From Brachypalpus laphriformis (lineage: Eukaryota; Arthropoda; Insecta; Diptera; Syrphidae), in NCBI GenBank assembly GCA_945910035.1, contig OX246756.1, positions 136,909,720-136,973,719 of the forward strand: a DNA stretch of 64,000 nucleotides, written 5' to 3'. Every line of letters begins with the position of its first letter. The stretch's first letter is position 1. The position numbers were made by a program, and so were the translations under genes. Positions 11,780 through 23,241 of the stretch are shown here, piece after piece. The notes under the pieces are model-generated. The model was given only the letters and a program-made list of their open reading frames with translations. It did no database searches and had not been told where the DNA came from.

Positions 11780-12379
11780 TACGAATATTATTGCAAACAA
11801 GTAAATTTTTGTTTTGTAAAGGAGGCAGGAGCTGTTTGACTTCACTCTTTCCAAAAGGAGGATGTTGAGTAGATCACAATGTGACATGTTCTGGATCTCT
11901 CTGATCGGCCATCAGGCTATGTAATCCTTAAGAAAGACAACACAACCAAGCTGGATTCGTTTCAAAAGTCTGATGTTCCTGCAAGATACAAAGTAGTGCC
12001 ACTTGAACGAAAAACTTCGCCTCCGGTTTTGGGATCACAAGTTTCAACTGGAACCTTGCTTCTCGGATATATTGTAGATCACATGGTGGAACAAATACAT
12101 AAGATTTAGTACATTTGAAAAGAAATCCTCTGAGCAGGCACCAGTACGTCTATCAGAGCAGTAGATTGACGACCTTGTCTAGAGGATCGAGAATGGGCTG
12201 GATGAGGGTAACCATGCTCTTGGGAGTATTCATCGACATAGAGATCCAGTAATACCTTTGATTTCATGCGTAACTGTACCAGAAAATATCGAGTAGAGAA
12301 CCCATCATGCGATGGATCGCTTTTAATCTGTAGGCTGCTTATTACTGAGAGCAAATGGAATACTGGAGTTTACTTAGCA
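11780..12379. other. No identifiable gene
   Basis: No recognisable domain on either strand. It lies between SINE2 and the 5'-truncated edge of Jockey copy A. Confidence 0.3.
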
Positions 12380-13533
12380 TTAATGTCATATCATATTTAA
12401 TCTTGCGATCGTACCTCACCGAGAGACTCTTTCGTGTTAAGCACGGAAATTATTACTCTGACTTCAAGGAGATTGCAGCCGGAGTCCAGCAAGGAAGTGT
12501 CCTTGGCCAACTTCTATATGTACTCTACACGCGTGACATCCCGCAATAAAGAAACTGTGTCGTCGCCACGTTTGCGGACGATACGGCGATATTGACAACG
12601 GGAGATACCATTAAAGCTGCAACCGGAAAGCTTCAACATGCTATTAATAAAGTCCACGCTTGGACGAATTCTTGGCGTATTGTGCTGAACGAAAGCAAAT
12701 CTACTCACGTCAACTTTACGTACAAAAAAGTGGATAGATTGGCTGTATATCTTAACTCGGCTCAAATACCGTACGCAAACGAAGCAAAATATCTAGGAAT
12801 GACTCTAGATGTCAAGCTCAAATGGAAATCGCACGTGAAAAAGAAACGCGACGAACTTCAAAACAAATACCGACAAATGTACTGGCTACTCGGAAAACAT
12901 TCGAAGTTGAGCCTACATAACAAACTGCTTATCTATAAGCAAGTGCTAAAGCCAGTGTGGACGTATGGTATACAACTATGGGGTTGTACAAAGAAAACCA
13001 ATAGAAACATCATACAAACTTTTGAAAATAAAGTTCTTAGAACGATCGTTAACGCACCGTGGTATGTACGTAACGAAGATATTCATCGGGATCTGGGAAT
13101 TCCCAGCGTCGTCGAAGAGATAACAAAATTTGCGCGTAAACACAAAGATCGTGTTCACGGCCATTGTAACCGTACTATCACTCAACTACTTGACGCGAAC
13201 AATTCAATTCGTCGTCTTCAAAGGACAAAACCCTTTGACCTCGCGTCATAGCATATGAAGGTCGTGAAAATGGCAGGAACTTTCATTGGAATTTAACCTG
13301 TCTAAAGTGCTACATTTATTTTTAATCACATACGATCATCTTTTTCTAGAATAACGATTCTCGTAAGCGAAAATAAAACTACTGGATAAGCACTGGCTTA
13401 GTTGTAGTATTAATCTTGAAGAGAGGTGTTTTTTTAGTGAGTAAAAATCTCACACTACCATAAGCACGCGCGGTCGGGCCTTATGGTGTCTTTGGAAGAT
13501 TTTTCACCTGCTCTCGGCAAAAAAAAAAAAAAT
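12380..13533 (+). mobile_element. Jockey copy A: 5'-truncated Jockey-like LINE
   Basis: Holds the C-terminal half of the reverse transcriptase and the 3' end. Frame 1 from about 12380 to 13251 has ERLFRVKHG, AGVQQGSVLGQLL, then a single in-frame TAA (12547-12549) just before the catalytic FADDTAIL, and continues through NEAKYLGMTLD, WTYGIQLWG and PWYVRNEDIHRDLGIP to a stop at 13249-13251. Apart from that stop the frame is open for about 290 codons, so the copy is relatively young. The 3' untranslated region carries a structured RNA (13421-13515) and an A-rich tail to about 13533. Copy B at 31450-35712 is the same family. Confidence 0.85.
13421..13515 (+). promoter_or_regulatory. Structured RNA in Jockey copy A 3' UTR
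   Basis: Three helices can be drawn. An outer stem joins GGTG (13425-13428) to CACC (13505-13508), extended by GAGA with CTCTC. Hairpin 1 is GTGAG/CTCAC (13437-13441 with 13449-13453). Hairpin 2 is ACCATAAG/CTTATGGT (13457-13464 with 13480-13487) with a 15-nt loop that starts CACGCGC. The same helices occur in copy B with compensatory changes. The position next to the tail suggests a role in template recognition by the reverse transcriptase, which is inference. Confidence 0.7.
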
Positions 13534-13539
13534 AAAAAT

Positions 13540-14085
13540 TAATGTCATTCAGGATTCATTTTAGACAGTAACCTGGAGTGAAATAAGCACGTTGAGCTGA
13601 AATCGACTCGAGTTCTCAGAATTTCCTGCCAGAGTGGAAGAGCTTTCGGTGAGACGTGGGGTTTGGATCCTGCTGTGCTGCGCTGGGGTTACATATCGAT
13701 CATCAGACCCATGGCAACCTATGAATCTTTGTAATGGTGGTGGTGCAATCTGCCTATCATATCGTTACTATTATAGACTGAAAAAGATATGAAAGATATG
13801 TGAGTCTGCTTTGGAATTAGTGTGCACTACTTTCGGCGATGCTTTCAACGCTTTGCTTAACTTGCTATCGCTGGAGTTAGCCATTCAGAACGAGGCAATA
13901 AAAGAAATATAACGACTCAGGAAAATCCTGGACATGACATTCAGCATGAGGCGCTATTACGTTAGATATCGGAGAAATGTTTTGTGTTCATGATGAACAT
14001 CGATAACATGAGCCCTGTCGACATTTTCGGCAGAAGAATGGGAAATACACAAAAACGTCAAATGCAGTATTGTCAGAAGCTGATA
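13540..14085. other. No identifiable gene
   Basis: No recognised domain or element end. It sits between the Jockey tail and the TAAG-tailed LINE-O fragment. Confidence 0.35.
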
Positions 14086-14676
14086 TTACCTACTTACTCA
14101 CTTAGGTAGTGCTACAGTTTAGGGTGAACCTTGGCCTCAGCCAACAAGCCTCTCCATTTAGCTCGGTCTTTAGCTAATTGCCTCCAGTTGAGCACTCCAA
14201 ATTGGTCGAGGTCCCCTCGAACTTGTGTGCGCCACCCACGGCGAGGAGGCCCTCTACTGCGTCGTCCCTCCGGGCTAGATTCGAAGACTTCGCGGGCTGG
14301 AGCGTTGGTGTCCATTCGCTCTACATGTTCTAGCCATCTCAAACTTCCAATACGCAGTTTTTTTGACTAGGTCGATGTCGCTGTACAGCTCGTATATTTC
14401 GTTATTGAATCCTCTCGTCCAAAACCTGTCAACGCAAACGGAACCAAATATCTTACGAAGAATTTTTCTCTTGAAGCGACCAAGGATATCTTCATCCGCT
14501 TTCAATAAAGTCCATGTTTCAGCGCCGTAAAGCAGGACTGGGATGATTAGAGTCTTATACAGAGTCTCTTTAGTTCTTCGATATAGGGTTTTCCTGTTTA
14601 ATGGCCTTATTACTCCAAAAAAAACAGCGCTTGACAAGAGTTGTTCTTTGCTTGACTTAAAAAAATCACCGATCAA
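14086..14676 (-). mobile_element. LINE-O 3' fragment (RT thumb and C-terminus)
   Basis: Read right to left. 14676-14350 encodes TLYKTLIIPVLLYGAETWTL and FKRKILRKIFGSVCVD. After a frameshift, 14342-14112 continues with MRWLEHVERMD, a GRRSRGPPRRGW block and the terminal KDRAKWRGLLAEAKVH. The 3' end at about 14105-14086 reads as a TAAG-type repeat. Related copies lie at 24760-27560, 28400-30650 and 57250-57480. The endonuclease and RT core are absent. Confidence 0.8.
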
Positions 14677-14679
14677 TCA

Positions 14680-17238
14680 TAAAAATTCCCTTCTTAAATA
14701 GGATTTTTATTAAAAGCCAAAATGAATTCGAAATGGATTCATGGATACAAAACCATTCAGACTCAAAATCCTCTTTCAACGTGATGTTTTCGAAATTTTT
14801 TTCGATTTTGCTTTGGTGGATATAACAAGCCTTCATTACTGCGAGACGATCTTTCTCAAACATGTTCAACCCCTGTATCGAATCAAATTAAAATATACCA
14901 CGTTGCGAGCTTTCATTCACAAACTAAAAAAAAGGCGAACAAATTCTCATGCCTTGCAGCATTTCTCGCCGAGTCACGTCCATGAAGACAATAATACGTT
15001 TGCCCTGTCCTTGAACCCCACCATCATCCAGAATTTCTATTCTTTCCTCGTTCTTTCAAGACTCATAGTCTTTCCCTGTTTCGCTGCCTTGACTCAGAGG
15101 AGCTCAATGGAAAATACGAAAAATTAAAGAAAGAACTTAACCCCAATCCCTCCAACCCTTAGATCAACTTTCTTTTGCTCCGTTCAGTTATTTAAGGTTC
15201 GTGCATGCATCATACACCCACCTTCCACTCCCCCAAAGTCCTGCAATCTCTGAATCGACATACAAAATGAAAATCCATTTTTCGATTGTGAAAATCTACA
15301 ACACTTTCCCGAATGTAAGAGGGAAAGAGCTCTAAATGGATAGCGTCTGAGAGTGGCACAATATATAGTATTCGTATCAACCCTCCTCAACTTGCACGAA
15401 AAATTGGTCCGAGCGATGTGTCTTTCTCGTTTGCAACTAAGAATTTTTCAAGGAATTTAGAAAAACTACCCCTCAGAGTTGTTGGGGAATAGAAAATGCG
15501 ATGGAAAACCAACACATATGCATCGAACAAAGTAAATGTATCTAGAACTCTGTTTTCTTAAGGAAAAAATGAAAGAAATTCGAATAAAATAAATAAGCAG
15601 CGCAACCCCCATTTGACGACATTATCCTTGTCGTTGTTGGTGTTGTTGTCGCCATCGTCCGCCGCCGCCGCCATAGTTGTCGTCTTCGTCACTCTGGGAA
15701 ATCCTCATAAAGAAAATGAAGAAAAATCAAGGAAAATCAAGAAAAATTGACTTTGTTGTCGGTTTGCTCCCTATTATTCGTCTTCGTTCTCTGCTTTCTC
15801 TACTGCACAAAGTATATTTCATAAAAAAGGACGAAGGAGTAAAGAACAAGAAAAAAACCATTCCTTTCCCATTTGCTTCTAGTGAAGCTGAAAGTTGTAG
15901 AACACCGCCGAGAGACTTGTTTTTCTGCTTTTGTAAAAACGGTCTTTCTGTGTGCTCAGCTTGTACGGTAGGTGGTGCTGTTGTTACTGTCCTTTTTGTT
16001 GTTTTTCTTCCTTTTTCTCTGCGGGACAGAAATTAAGGGTACACGGGAAGAAAAAGAAAGCCAGGGAAATCCCTTGGGGCGAATTCGGGATAATAATACG
16101 TACAAGCGTCGTGTTCGAGGGAAAGTTTTCATTTTGGGGTTTTCTTAATGCTATCTCGTGTATGGTTTTCCCCTTTGTGGATGATGAAGAGAGAAAAAAA
16201 AAAACGGGACAAGGAAATTAATTTAAATTACAATTTGGCGTTTTTACTTTAGTGGTGATGATAAAGAAAAATTGTACATTATTTCGCAAGGAAAAGTTTT
16301 TCCTTTCTGTTGACTTTATTATATTTCTTAGGCTTGGTGATACATGGATAATTTTTTAACATAAAATTGTGGTGTATATGGAAAATTGGTTTAACTTTTG
16401 TTTTTAATTAAAAAAAAAAACTTAATGCTGATCGTTTGAAAAATTTAATGTACGTACATACGTATGTGTAAAGTATGTGCTGGTAGACACTCCGCTTTTG
16501 CTTTTTCGTCATCCTAGTCAAGCACGAAAGACCGGTTCAAGATGGGCACCATATCGTCATACGTCAAGTGGGTCGTCTTAGCCAAGAAGAGCTTCGTGTC
16601 GTCTTACATAAGGAACTAGAATCACACAGTAGCCAAGGACAACATCAGTGTGACCATGCAGATAGGACCAAGCTGTTCACTGAAGAAGCTGCGAACTGGC
16701 TCACCGGCAGCAGTACCCCTCAGATTTAACGTTTGTTTCCCTTCGCAAGGCGTACAGGTCACAGAAGCCAGCTCCAGTCAAGTGGGCTAAGAAACCGAAT
16801 CAGTTCCAGGAATAGGAAGGGTTTTGTAATAAACAAATTGATTAAAGACGTTACAATCATTTTTAGCAGTTTACAGTACTTAGGAAATATCCCTAAGCAT
16901 TTCATAGCTAGGCATAATTTAGGCAAATGATCGCCCCTAATCGTTTGTCTTCGCACCACTAGGATAAGGCCAACTACAAGAATATATAACCAGGGATAGG
17001 CATTCGGAAGTGCAGAAGTGAATATCGGCATAGTACCATGAACCAATAAGTATATAGTGGTCTTCGTAACGCGTCTGTCTGGTACGACATCAAAAGGCCG
17101 CAAATTCATTCTGTGTACCGATAACTCAAGAACGACCTTACTGAAGGTGTTGACGTACTAAGCAGTACAGTACTAGTTATCTTGGATGAACACTGGAGCA
17201 AAGGATTGCAGGGATACAAAACACAGAACCTAAGGTAC
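14680..17238. other. Gene-poor, simple-sequence-rich stretch
   Basis: Holds T-rich and A-rich tracts and a GTT/GCC trinucleotide run near 15630-15672. Plus-strand open frames at 15677-16036 and 15952-16221 are low-complexity (Phe/Lys-rich) and not credible genes. 16540-16728 shows a degraded possible coding segment (ELRVVLHKELESHSSQG) I cannot place. Except for that, no transposon is obvious, so part may be host intron or regulatory DNA. Confidence 0.35.
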
Positions 17239-17252
17239 ATGGTTCATCTGCA

Positions 17253-18883
17253 CCGTCGATGCCATAAAGGCGGTAGTGGATATAGCAACTGAAGCAATAC
17301 AAGGGAAAAGATGGAAATGGGGGACGAAGAAATACTGCGCAGTAGTAACGCTCGACGTCAAAAACGGGTTCAACTCGGCAAGCTGGTCATCCATTAGGAG
17401 ATCCCTGGCCAGGATGGATACACCATACTACCTGCTGAGGATAGTCACGGACTACTTCAGCAATAGGAAGCTAAGATACCATACTGACGATGGCGTTAAG
17501 CACTACAGTGTTTCCGCGGGAGTCCCGCAAGGGTCGGTTCTGGGACCTCTCCTATGGAACATTATGTACGACGGAGTTCTGCGACTAACATTACCCGAGG
17601 GAGTTAAAGTAATTGGCTTCGCTGACGATATCGCAGTGGTTATAGTAGCCAAGCACGTACACGAGGTGGAGTCTGTCACGGATGAGGCAGTTATAAGAAT
17701 AAAGGAATGGCTGAAGTCTACCGGTCTGGAACTAGCTGCCGACAAGACCGAAGCTGTTCTAATAACCAGCCGCAAAAAGGTGGAATACGCCTGCTTCCGG
17801 GTCGGAAACCAGACAATCAGGTCCAAGGAATCCTTGAGGTACCTTGGAGTCATGCTCGACAACAGGCTGCGCTTCAAAGCCCACGTCGAGTATTCTAGTA
17901 AGAAAGCATCGCTGATGCAGGCAGCACTCTCCCGAATGCTCCCGAACATCGGCGGGCCTGGATACGCCCGCAGGATCCTGCTGTCCAGAGTGGTCAGCTC
18001 GGTACTTCTATACGCTGCCCCGATATGGGCAGGTGCACTGGCGACAAATGAGTGCAGGAAGAAGCTATCATCAGCTCACAGGCTCTGCGCAATCAGAGTG
18101 ATCAGCGGCTTCCGAACTATCTCCGACGATGCAGCCTGCGTTTTAGCTGGGATGGTCCCAATCGACATCCTCGCTGAAGAGATGCAGAGGGTATACCTTA
18201 GACGTCCCTCGAACCGGCAAGAGGCAAAAAGGATTAAGGAGGAGGAAAGGGCAGCATCAGCAACGCTGTGGCAAACCAGGTGGGACAGCTCTACGAAAGG
18301 CAAGTGGACCCACAAGCTCATTCCCACTATAAAATCATGGACAGAGAGAGCGAGGGGGAGCTGTAACTACCACCTCAACCAGTTCCTGTCCGGACACGGT
18401 GGCTACCGGAAATACCTCCATAGATTTGGACACAATAGTTCGCCCCTGTGTCCAATATGTCCAAACGAAGAGGAGGACGCGAAGCATGCAGTGTTCTACT
18501 GCAGACGCTTTGCAGAAGACAGAGCAAACCTGCCAAGTCCAGAAAATCTTGTAAGTCACATGACACGATCAGATGGCGAGTGGATGGAGATCTGCTCATT
18601 CATAGTATGTGTGCAGAATGCGCTGCGAAGAGCAGAAGCCCTAAGAAGAGCCCAAGAGGCGGCCTCGGAGACTAGAGCATAATTTGTTAACCAGCCCCGC
18701 GAAAAAATACCTAACGGCAGTACCGCGGGGAGAGTGGTTGAAGTGTGTAGGGTGTGTGTTTAGTACGTAGGCGTATTCCTGGAATCGTTACTCAGGTTTG
18801 CGTATCGTGCATGCTAGTAGCACTCGGGCTATTAGTATCTATGAAGATTATACATCCTTGGCGCAACCTAAAAAAAAAAAAAA
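17253..18883 (+). mobile_element. R1-clade LINE, 5'-truncated insertion with exact TSD
   Basis: A clean insertion bounded by perfect 14-bp direct repeats (ATGGTTCATCTGCA) at 17239-17252 and 18884-18897, with a poly-A tail at about 18869-18883. Its first codons already lie inside the RT (TVDAIKAVVDIATEAI). A 3' UTR of about 190 bp follows the stop at 18680-18682. R1 itself targets 28S rDNA. This copy does not sit in rDNA, so it belongs to a less specific R1-clade lineage or landed off target. Confidence 0.92.
17255..18682 (+). pseudogene. R1-clade reverse transcriptase, C-terminal ~475 residues
   Basis: An uninterrupted frame from the truncation point to the stop. RT blocks in order are VTLDVKNGFNSASW (first catalytic Asp), AGVPQGSVLGPLLWN, VIGFADDIAVV (catalytic Asp pair intact), LRYLGVMLDNRL, and the thumb segment RRILLSRVVSSVLLYAAPIW. 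AGMVPIDILAEE follows, then a C-terminal zinc finger (CPICPNEEEDAKHAVFYC). All key RT residues visible are kept, and there is no frameshift or stop. The copy is dead only because it was truncated on insertion. There is no credible ATG at the 5' end. The absence of decay suggests a recent insertion. Confidence 0.9.
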
Positions 18884-19213
18884 ATGGTTCATCTGCAGGT
18901 ACCTGTAGGACGAAGAACGCATGTGAAAAACGAGCCTTAGCACAGTAGGTACGAAGAGCAAAAAAGTGCAGCACAGTGTGAGGAGAAACTAACGTAAATA
19001 CTATGGCTATGCTATGTGAGGAAGCGGAACAGTAGGATCGTTTACCGTAGTTATCCCTGAGGAGCTGATGGGTGATCGAATGTCTACATGAAACCCGGTG
19101 AAGATTTTAGACTTATTTCGGATGGGAATTAGCTTATGAAACTGAATCACTTAGGCAACAGCGGCAGAATACCATATTCAAACTATGAATGTAAAGAATG
19201 ATTATTTTCATAT

Positions 19214-19286
19214 CCAGCGGCAGGGCCCGAACCTGCGATAGCAATGGTTTTAGCCACCAACGCTCTACCAACTGAGCTATCCCTGG
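19214..19286 (-). repeat. tRNA-like sequence (pseudogene or SINE head)
   Basis: 73 nt that fold as a tRNA: acceptor CCAGGG against CGCTGG (one mismatch), perfect D stem GCTC/GAGC, anticodon stem with 4 of 5 pairs, 7-nt anticodon loop GGCTAAA, perfect T stem GCAGG/CCTGC. A box TAGCTCAGTTGG and a B-box-like GGTTCGGGCCC are present. U33 is missing and the anticodon position reads CTA, so it is unlikely to be a working tRNA. No body or tail was recognised. Confidence 0.6.
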
Positions 19287-19361
19287 ATGTTTTTCACTCC
19301 GGTCGATTCTTCAACATTATCATTTGCTGTCAACAATAAAAAAAAATACATTCGCCAAAAC

Positions 19362-19425
19362 GCGACTCAAACCTCGATCACTGAGGTGAGAATGGTCAAC
19401 ACAACGCCTCAGTCATCTCAGCAAT
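19362..19425 (-). repeat. Second tRNA-like promoter pair (weak)
   Basis: On the minus strand GCTGAGATGACTGAGG resembles an A box, and GAGGTTTGAGTC about 50 nt further on resembles a B box. It lies 80 bp from the tRNA-like sequence at 19214-19286, in the same orientation. It could be an eroded SINE head or chance. Confidence 0.25.
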
Positions 19426-19659
19426 GGTAGTGTTCCGCTAAGCGATGCCAAAGTTATACTAGTCTTCTGAAGAAATGCAATAATAAAGTTCAGTTTTCAT
19501 ATTCAAATTTTTCCGGCTGCTGAACAAATACTCGTAGGTAGTAGCTAAAAATATTCTGGATTCAATATTCTCTTGAATAAATCACTTGTTTGGAGCACAG
19601 ATCTTCGCTGCCTGTGTTTGTCATTGATTTGAAGAAGAATTCTGAAGGTGTGAATAAAG

Positions 19660-19850
19660 ATTTTATTTAGATCGCCTTGCAGAGGAGAGGCATTCCGGAA
19701 AAGTTCATATACATCACCACAGGTGAGGTAAAAGCTGCTCAGCCGGCTGGCAGTAGGTTAACAAATTCGACAGGTTTCTGCATACAGCGCCTTATCTGAC
19801 ACGCTACTATCTCAATGTGCGCAGCAGAATCGGAACGCAAAGACAAGAAA
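19660..19850 (+). mobile_element. LINE-C fragments (very degraded)
   Basis: Two short matches to the LINE-C copy at 58404-60610 in the same order: ALQRRGIPEKFI (near 19675) and CAAESERKDKKA-like (near 19817). Between and beyond them the similarity is lost. Confidence 0.35.
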
Positions 19851-19939
19851 GCAAGAGTTCTATGAATGTCTTGAACACGGTCAAAACGTATAGCAGAAGT
19901 CGAAACATGATACAAGTGATGCTTACGCCACACAGAGAG

Positions 19940-20960
19940 TGATAGATTCTCCCTCTTTCAACTTATCACTCGTCCTTACCCATAATGAACTAACCACTAG
20001 TTTGCCACGATATTTACAATCGAGTCTATGAATAAGATAAGTCTATTTACTTTCGATACAAGCAAACAAGCTGTAACACCTCTCGAACTTACAAATACAA
20101 CAATCCCAGTTTTATAACTATGGTTAATAAGGAAAAGAAAATAAATCCCAAGTTTTAAAGTAGTGACTACATGTCACGCTTACAAATATACCTATGTATG
20201 TATGTGCATAAATTCGAAAAAAAAAATGTCCACGGATTTTTCTCAAAATGATCTTTTCAACAATACACGAGTACCTATCACATGTGAATATTCGCAAAAA
20301 AAAAAAATGTATTCGCAGATTTCGCAAGGACTACAAAAACTTTTGCTGAGTCTTTGGAATAAGTGTTACCCGTTCTTTGACCTTCATTTAGAGAAGAGTA
20401 GTGTCTCCACAAATTTAAAGTAGGAACCTAATAAAGTAAATAAAAATGGGATCTCCACGTTCCTATTTCCAGAAAAGGTGTGCTTATGGCACCTGCTGTT
20501 ACTAAGCATTGCTAAAACAAAATACAAGGCGACGATAAAGTCATGATTGGATACTCATTCTTGTAACAAGGACTAAAATTTGAAAGCCGTGAGCTGGTTT
20601 CCTTTGAAAATAAATGTCCGTAAGTACTCCTATATATTTTTGGCATTTAATTTTGCCCTCATACACCGCTCTATCCATATTTGGCACTTTTGCTTAGAAA
20701 AACCTCACACTATAACCAACATAAATACGGGCAATGCAGTACGTTCTGTGTGGTGTGTGCAATACTACAAGTATGTTGCAAATTAAAGTTCTATTGCGAA
20801 ATGAAAATGACCAAAATATCATATGCAAGACTTGCGGTCGATGCGTTCGTTTTCAAATAAACGGCCGTTCAATTGGGACGACCATTTCTCCAACAGTGTT
20901 TCTCGACTATTCGCCAAGTAAGTTGCTGATTTATTTGACGTTTTAACTCGTCTCTACTTT
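19940..20960. other. No identifiable gene; AT-rich
   Basis: A-rich tracts near 20218 and 20297. Short open frames have no domain I recognise. Confidence 0.35.
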
Positions 20961-20970
20961 CCATTTAATC

Positions 20971-21780
20971 ATGGAAAAGTACACGCTTCAATAACGTCTG
21001 CAATCATCCAACTTTTTTTTATCAAAGTTCGCGTTCAGCTGCGATAACTTTACGTGCGCTAACTCCAACTTTCTCAGCCATAAAGCTGATTTTTGGCTCA
21101 AAGTCTTGGTTAATAAGAAAAATTGTCGCATTTGGGCAAGTCATCAACCCGATGCTATTCACGAAATGCAATTACACCCACAAAAATCGACTGTTTGGTG
21201 CCGGTTTCATGAGGGAGGGGTCATTGGCTCATACTTCTTCTTCAATGGTGCTGGCAACGCCGTCACAGTTAATGCTGATAGCTATCGGACCATGTTGACT
21301 GACTATTTTTGGGATAAATTGAAAGAGGATGGCTTGGAGCGTATAACTGGCCAAACAATGGAGTTATTGAAGTCAAAGTTCGGCGACCGTGTTATCCCTA
21401 AAAATAGACCAGTCAATTTGCCGCCTCGGTCGTGTGATCTGATGCCTCTGAATTGTTTTCATTGGAACTATGTCAAGTCCATGGCATAGACGTCAATCAA
21501 CCAGAGACTTTAAACGACCTCAGGACTAACATTGAACACGAATTGAAATTGAAATTGCGGACATATCACCCGATTTGTGCAAAAATGTAATGGAAAATTG
21601 GGTTTAGCGCATTCACCCGTGTAGGTGTTTCCGTGGAGGACAGTTAAATGATGTTGTGTTCCATAAATAATTGCATCGATGGAACTTTAGCTCGAAATTG
21701 ATTTTTCTGATATCTAAACACAAGCTGTTTCATTTGAAAAATGGAGCGCTCTTAATGCAAAACCGTATAGTTTGATTTTT
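20971..21780 (+). mobile_element. Mariner/Tc1-superfamily transposon relic, copy 1
   Basis: The 127-codon frame 21106-21489 reads VNKKNCRIWASHQPDAIHE, TVWCRFHEGGVIGSYFF, then PPRSCDLMPLN, the order seen in one IS630/Tc1/mariner transposase lineage. Upstream SHKADFWL stands where the first catalytic Asp block should be and has His at that position. The second Asp block is deleted between LERI and TGQTME. The third Asp reads Asn in DLMPLN. All three catalytic positions are therefore lost. The N-terminal helix-turn-helix is mostly missing. 21490-21610 continues the match in another frame. Terminal inverted repeats were not located. Confidence 0.75.
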
Positions 21781-21789
21781 TCCGGAGTA

Positions 21790-22790
21790 GTTTGTAGTCC
21801 TCTCTGTATACCTACTTCTAAATACTTTCTGCCTAGCTATTGGAAATTTTATCTTTAACCACATGACTTTGTACTAGCGCTTGTCTGAAACGATGGCGTT
21901 CTAAAAACGCTTTGAAAAATAGAGAAACTCGGAAAACAGCCGTGATGATCGCTAGATCCACTCCGGCAAAGAAGAATAATAATTCGGCACCAATGTCTTT
22001 AACCATGTAGCAAAAATTGTCAGATGGTAGTTATTAGCAGCAGATCTGAAATTAGAAACCCTGGGAACGGAGCCGAGGGTACGTATCGGTAATCAATATT
22101 TCTATCTAGTTGAACAGCGGAGCTATAAAGTCATAGTTCATGTACTCCCACCTGAAGATGGAATTGACTCGCCTTCATAACTCCATTGTTGAGAGAATAA
22201 AAAATACGTTCACGTATAATGTGACTTTTCCCGAAAGTAGCTCAAAATGTCGAATACAATACCAGAACGTGAAGGGTAATTCAGAGAAGAGAGGTGGTAT
22301 ACTCATGCTATTGCTGACGTGTCCATGGATTGAATGAATGAACTAAAAGGAACTGATTTGATCAGCTGAGACGATTGATTTCAATAATACGTTATCGTCC
22401 CAGTCCGCAAATTTAGACAAAGTGATCTTTTAGAGCTTGCTAGAGCTTGTTGGACCAGCGAGTCTCCCTTTTGACACCGTCAAATTCTACAAAAGACCCC
22501 AGAAGAAGAAGTACGATGTGCCCAAGGGAAACAGGCTGAAAGGCCTGTAGCAATAGAACACGTATCGTGTACATACATACATGAACCTGCTCGTACCCAT
22601 ATTTATGTTGGATATAGCGTCAGAAACGTCTTGCTGCGTTTTTTGGTAGCTTTGCACACATATATTTGTGTACTTAAAAACTTTATACAATTCTTTTCAA
22701 TGCCACGGTGAAATAAAGGGCACGAATTTCTTTTTAGAAATTAATCAGATTTGAGTTGGCTTCGTAATAGACCATTTCTTCATCAAATCA
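21790..22790. other. No identifiable gene
   Basis: Open frames are short and unrecognised. No clear element ends before SINE1 at 22791. Confidence 0.35.
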
Positions 22791-23241
22791 GGGGTGGCGA
22801 TGGTGTAGTGGTAACGCCGTCAATTGCCACGCTAATGGTTCATGGTTCAAATCTTGATGTCAGCAAGCATTTATTTATTTCTCATGAAATATATAAAGTC
22901 AGTCCGATCATTTGTAAAAGCTTCTGTGAACACTACTTCGAAGGCATAACACTGGCAGTAGCTTGGTTATGTGGCTGGAAAAATTATTCGCTCTGTTGAT
23001 GATGATTTGCCCTTGACATCGATTATCGGGAAAAAAAAGTACTGTGAATCAGAAGCAATGACAATAATAACAAAAAATCTCCCCAGTTATCTGGACGCCA
23101 ATAGCGAGACGAGAATAGCTGAAGCATAAACAACTGAGCTTCATGAACCAAAAAAACAAATAAACGCCCAACACTGTGTGTAAACATGTTAAAGGTATTC
23201 ATAACCCTTTGAGTGCGCGCAAATTATAAAAAAAAAAAAAA
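22791..23241 (+). mobile_element. SINE1, full-length copy
   Basis: 451 bp. tRNA-like head with A box TGGTGTAGTGGT (about 22802) and B box GGTTCAAATCT (about 22843), a body matching the reverse copy at 10769-11247, and a poly-A tail at 23228-23241 after GCGCAAATTAT. The copies differ by scattered substitutions and small indels. No clear target duplication, so it is probably old. Confidence 0.85.

Noticed and set aside
15677..16221. Protein genes on the plus strand
   Set aside because: Low-complexity Phe/Lys-rich frames caused by A/T tracts, with no domain and overlapping frames.
17276..17278. GTG start for the R1 RT frame
   Set aside because: The open frame continues upstream into the element edge at 17253, and the element is 5'-truncated. 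There is no real start codon.
22787..22999. 82-codon gene starting near 22751
   Set aside because: It is the SINE1 body; the reverse copy at 10769-11247 has the same frame.
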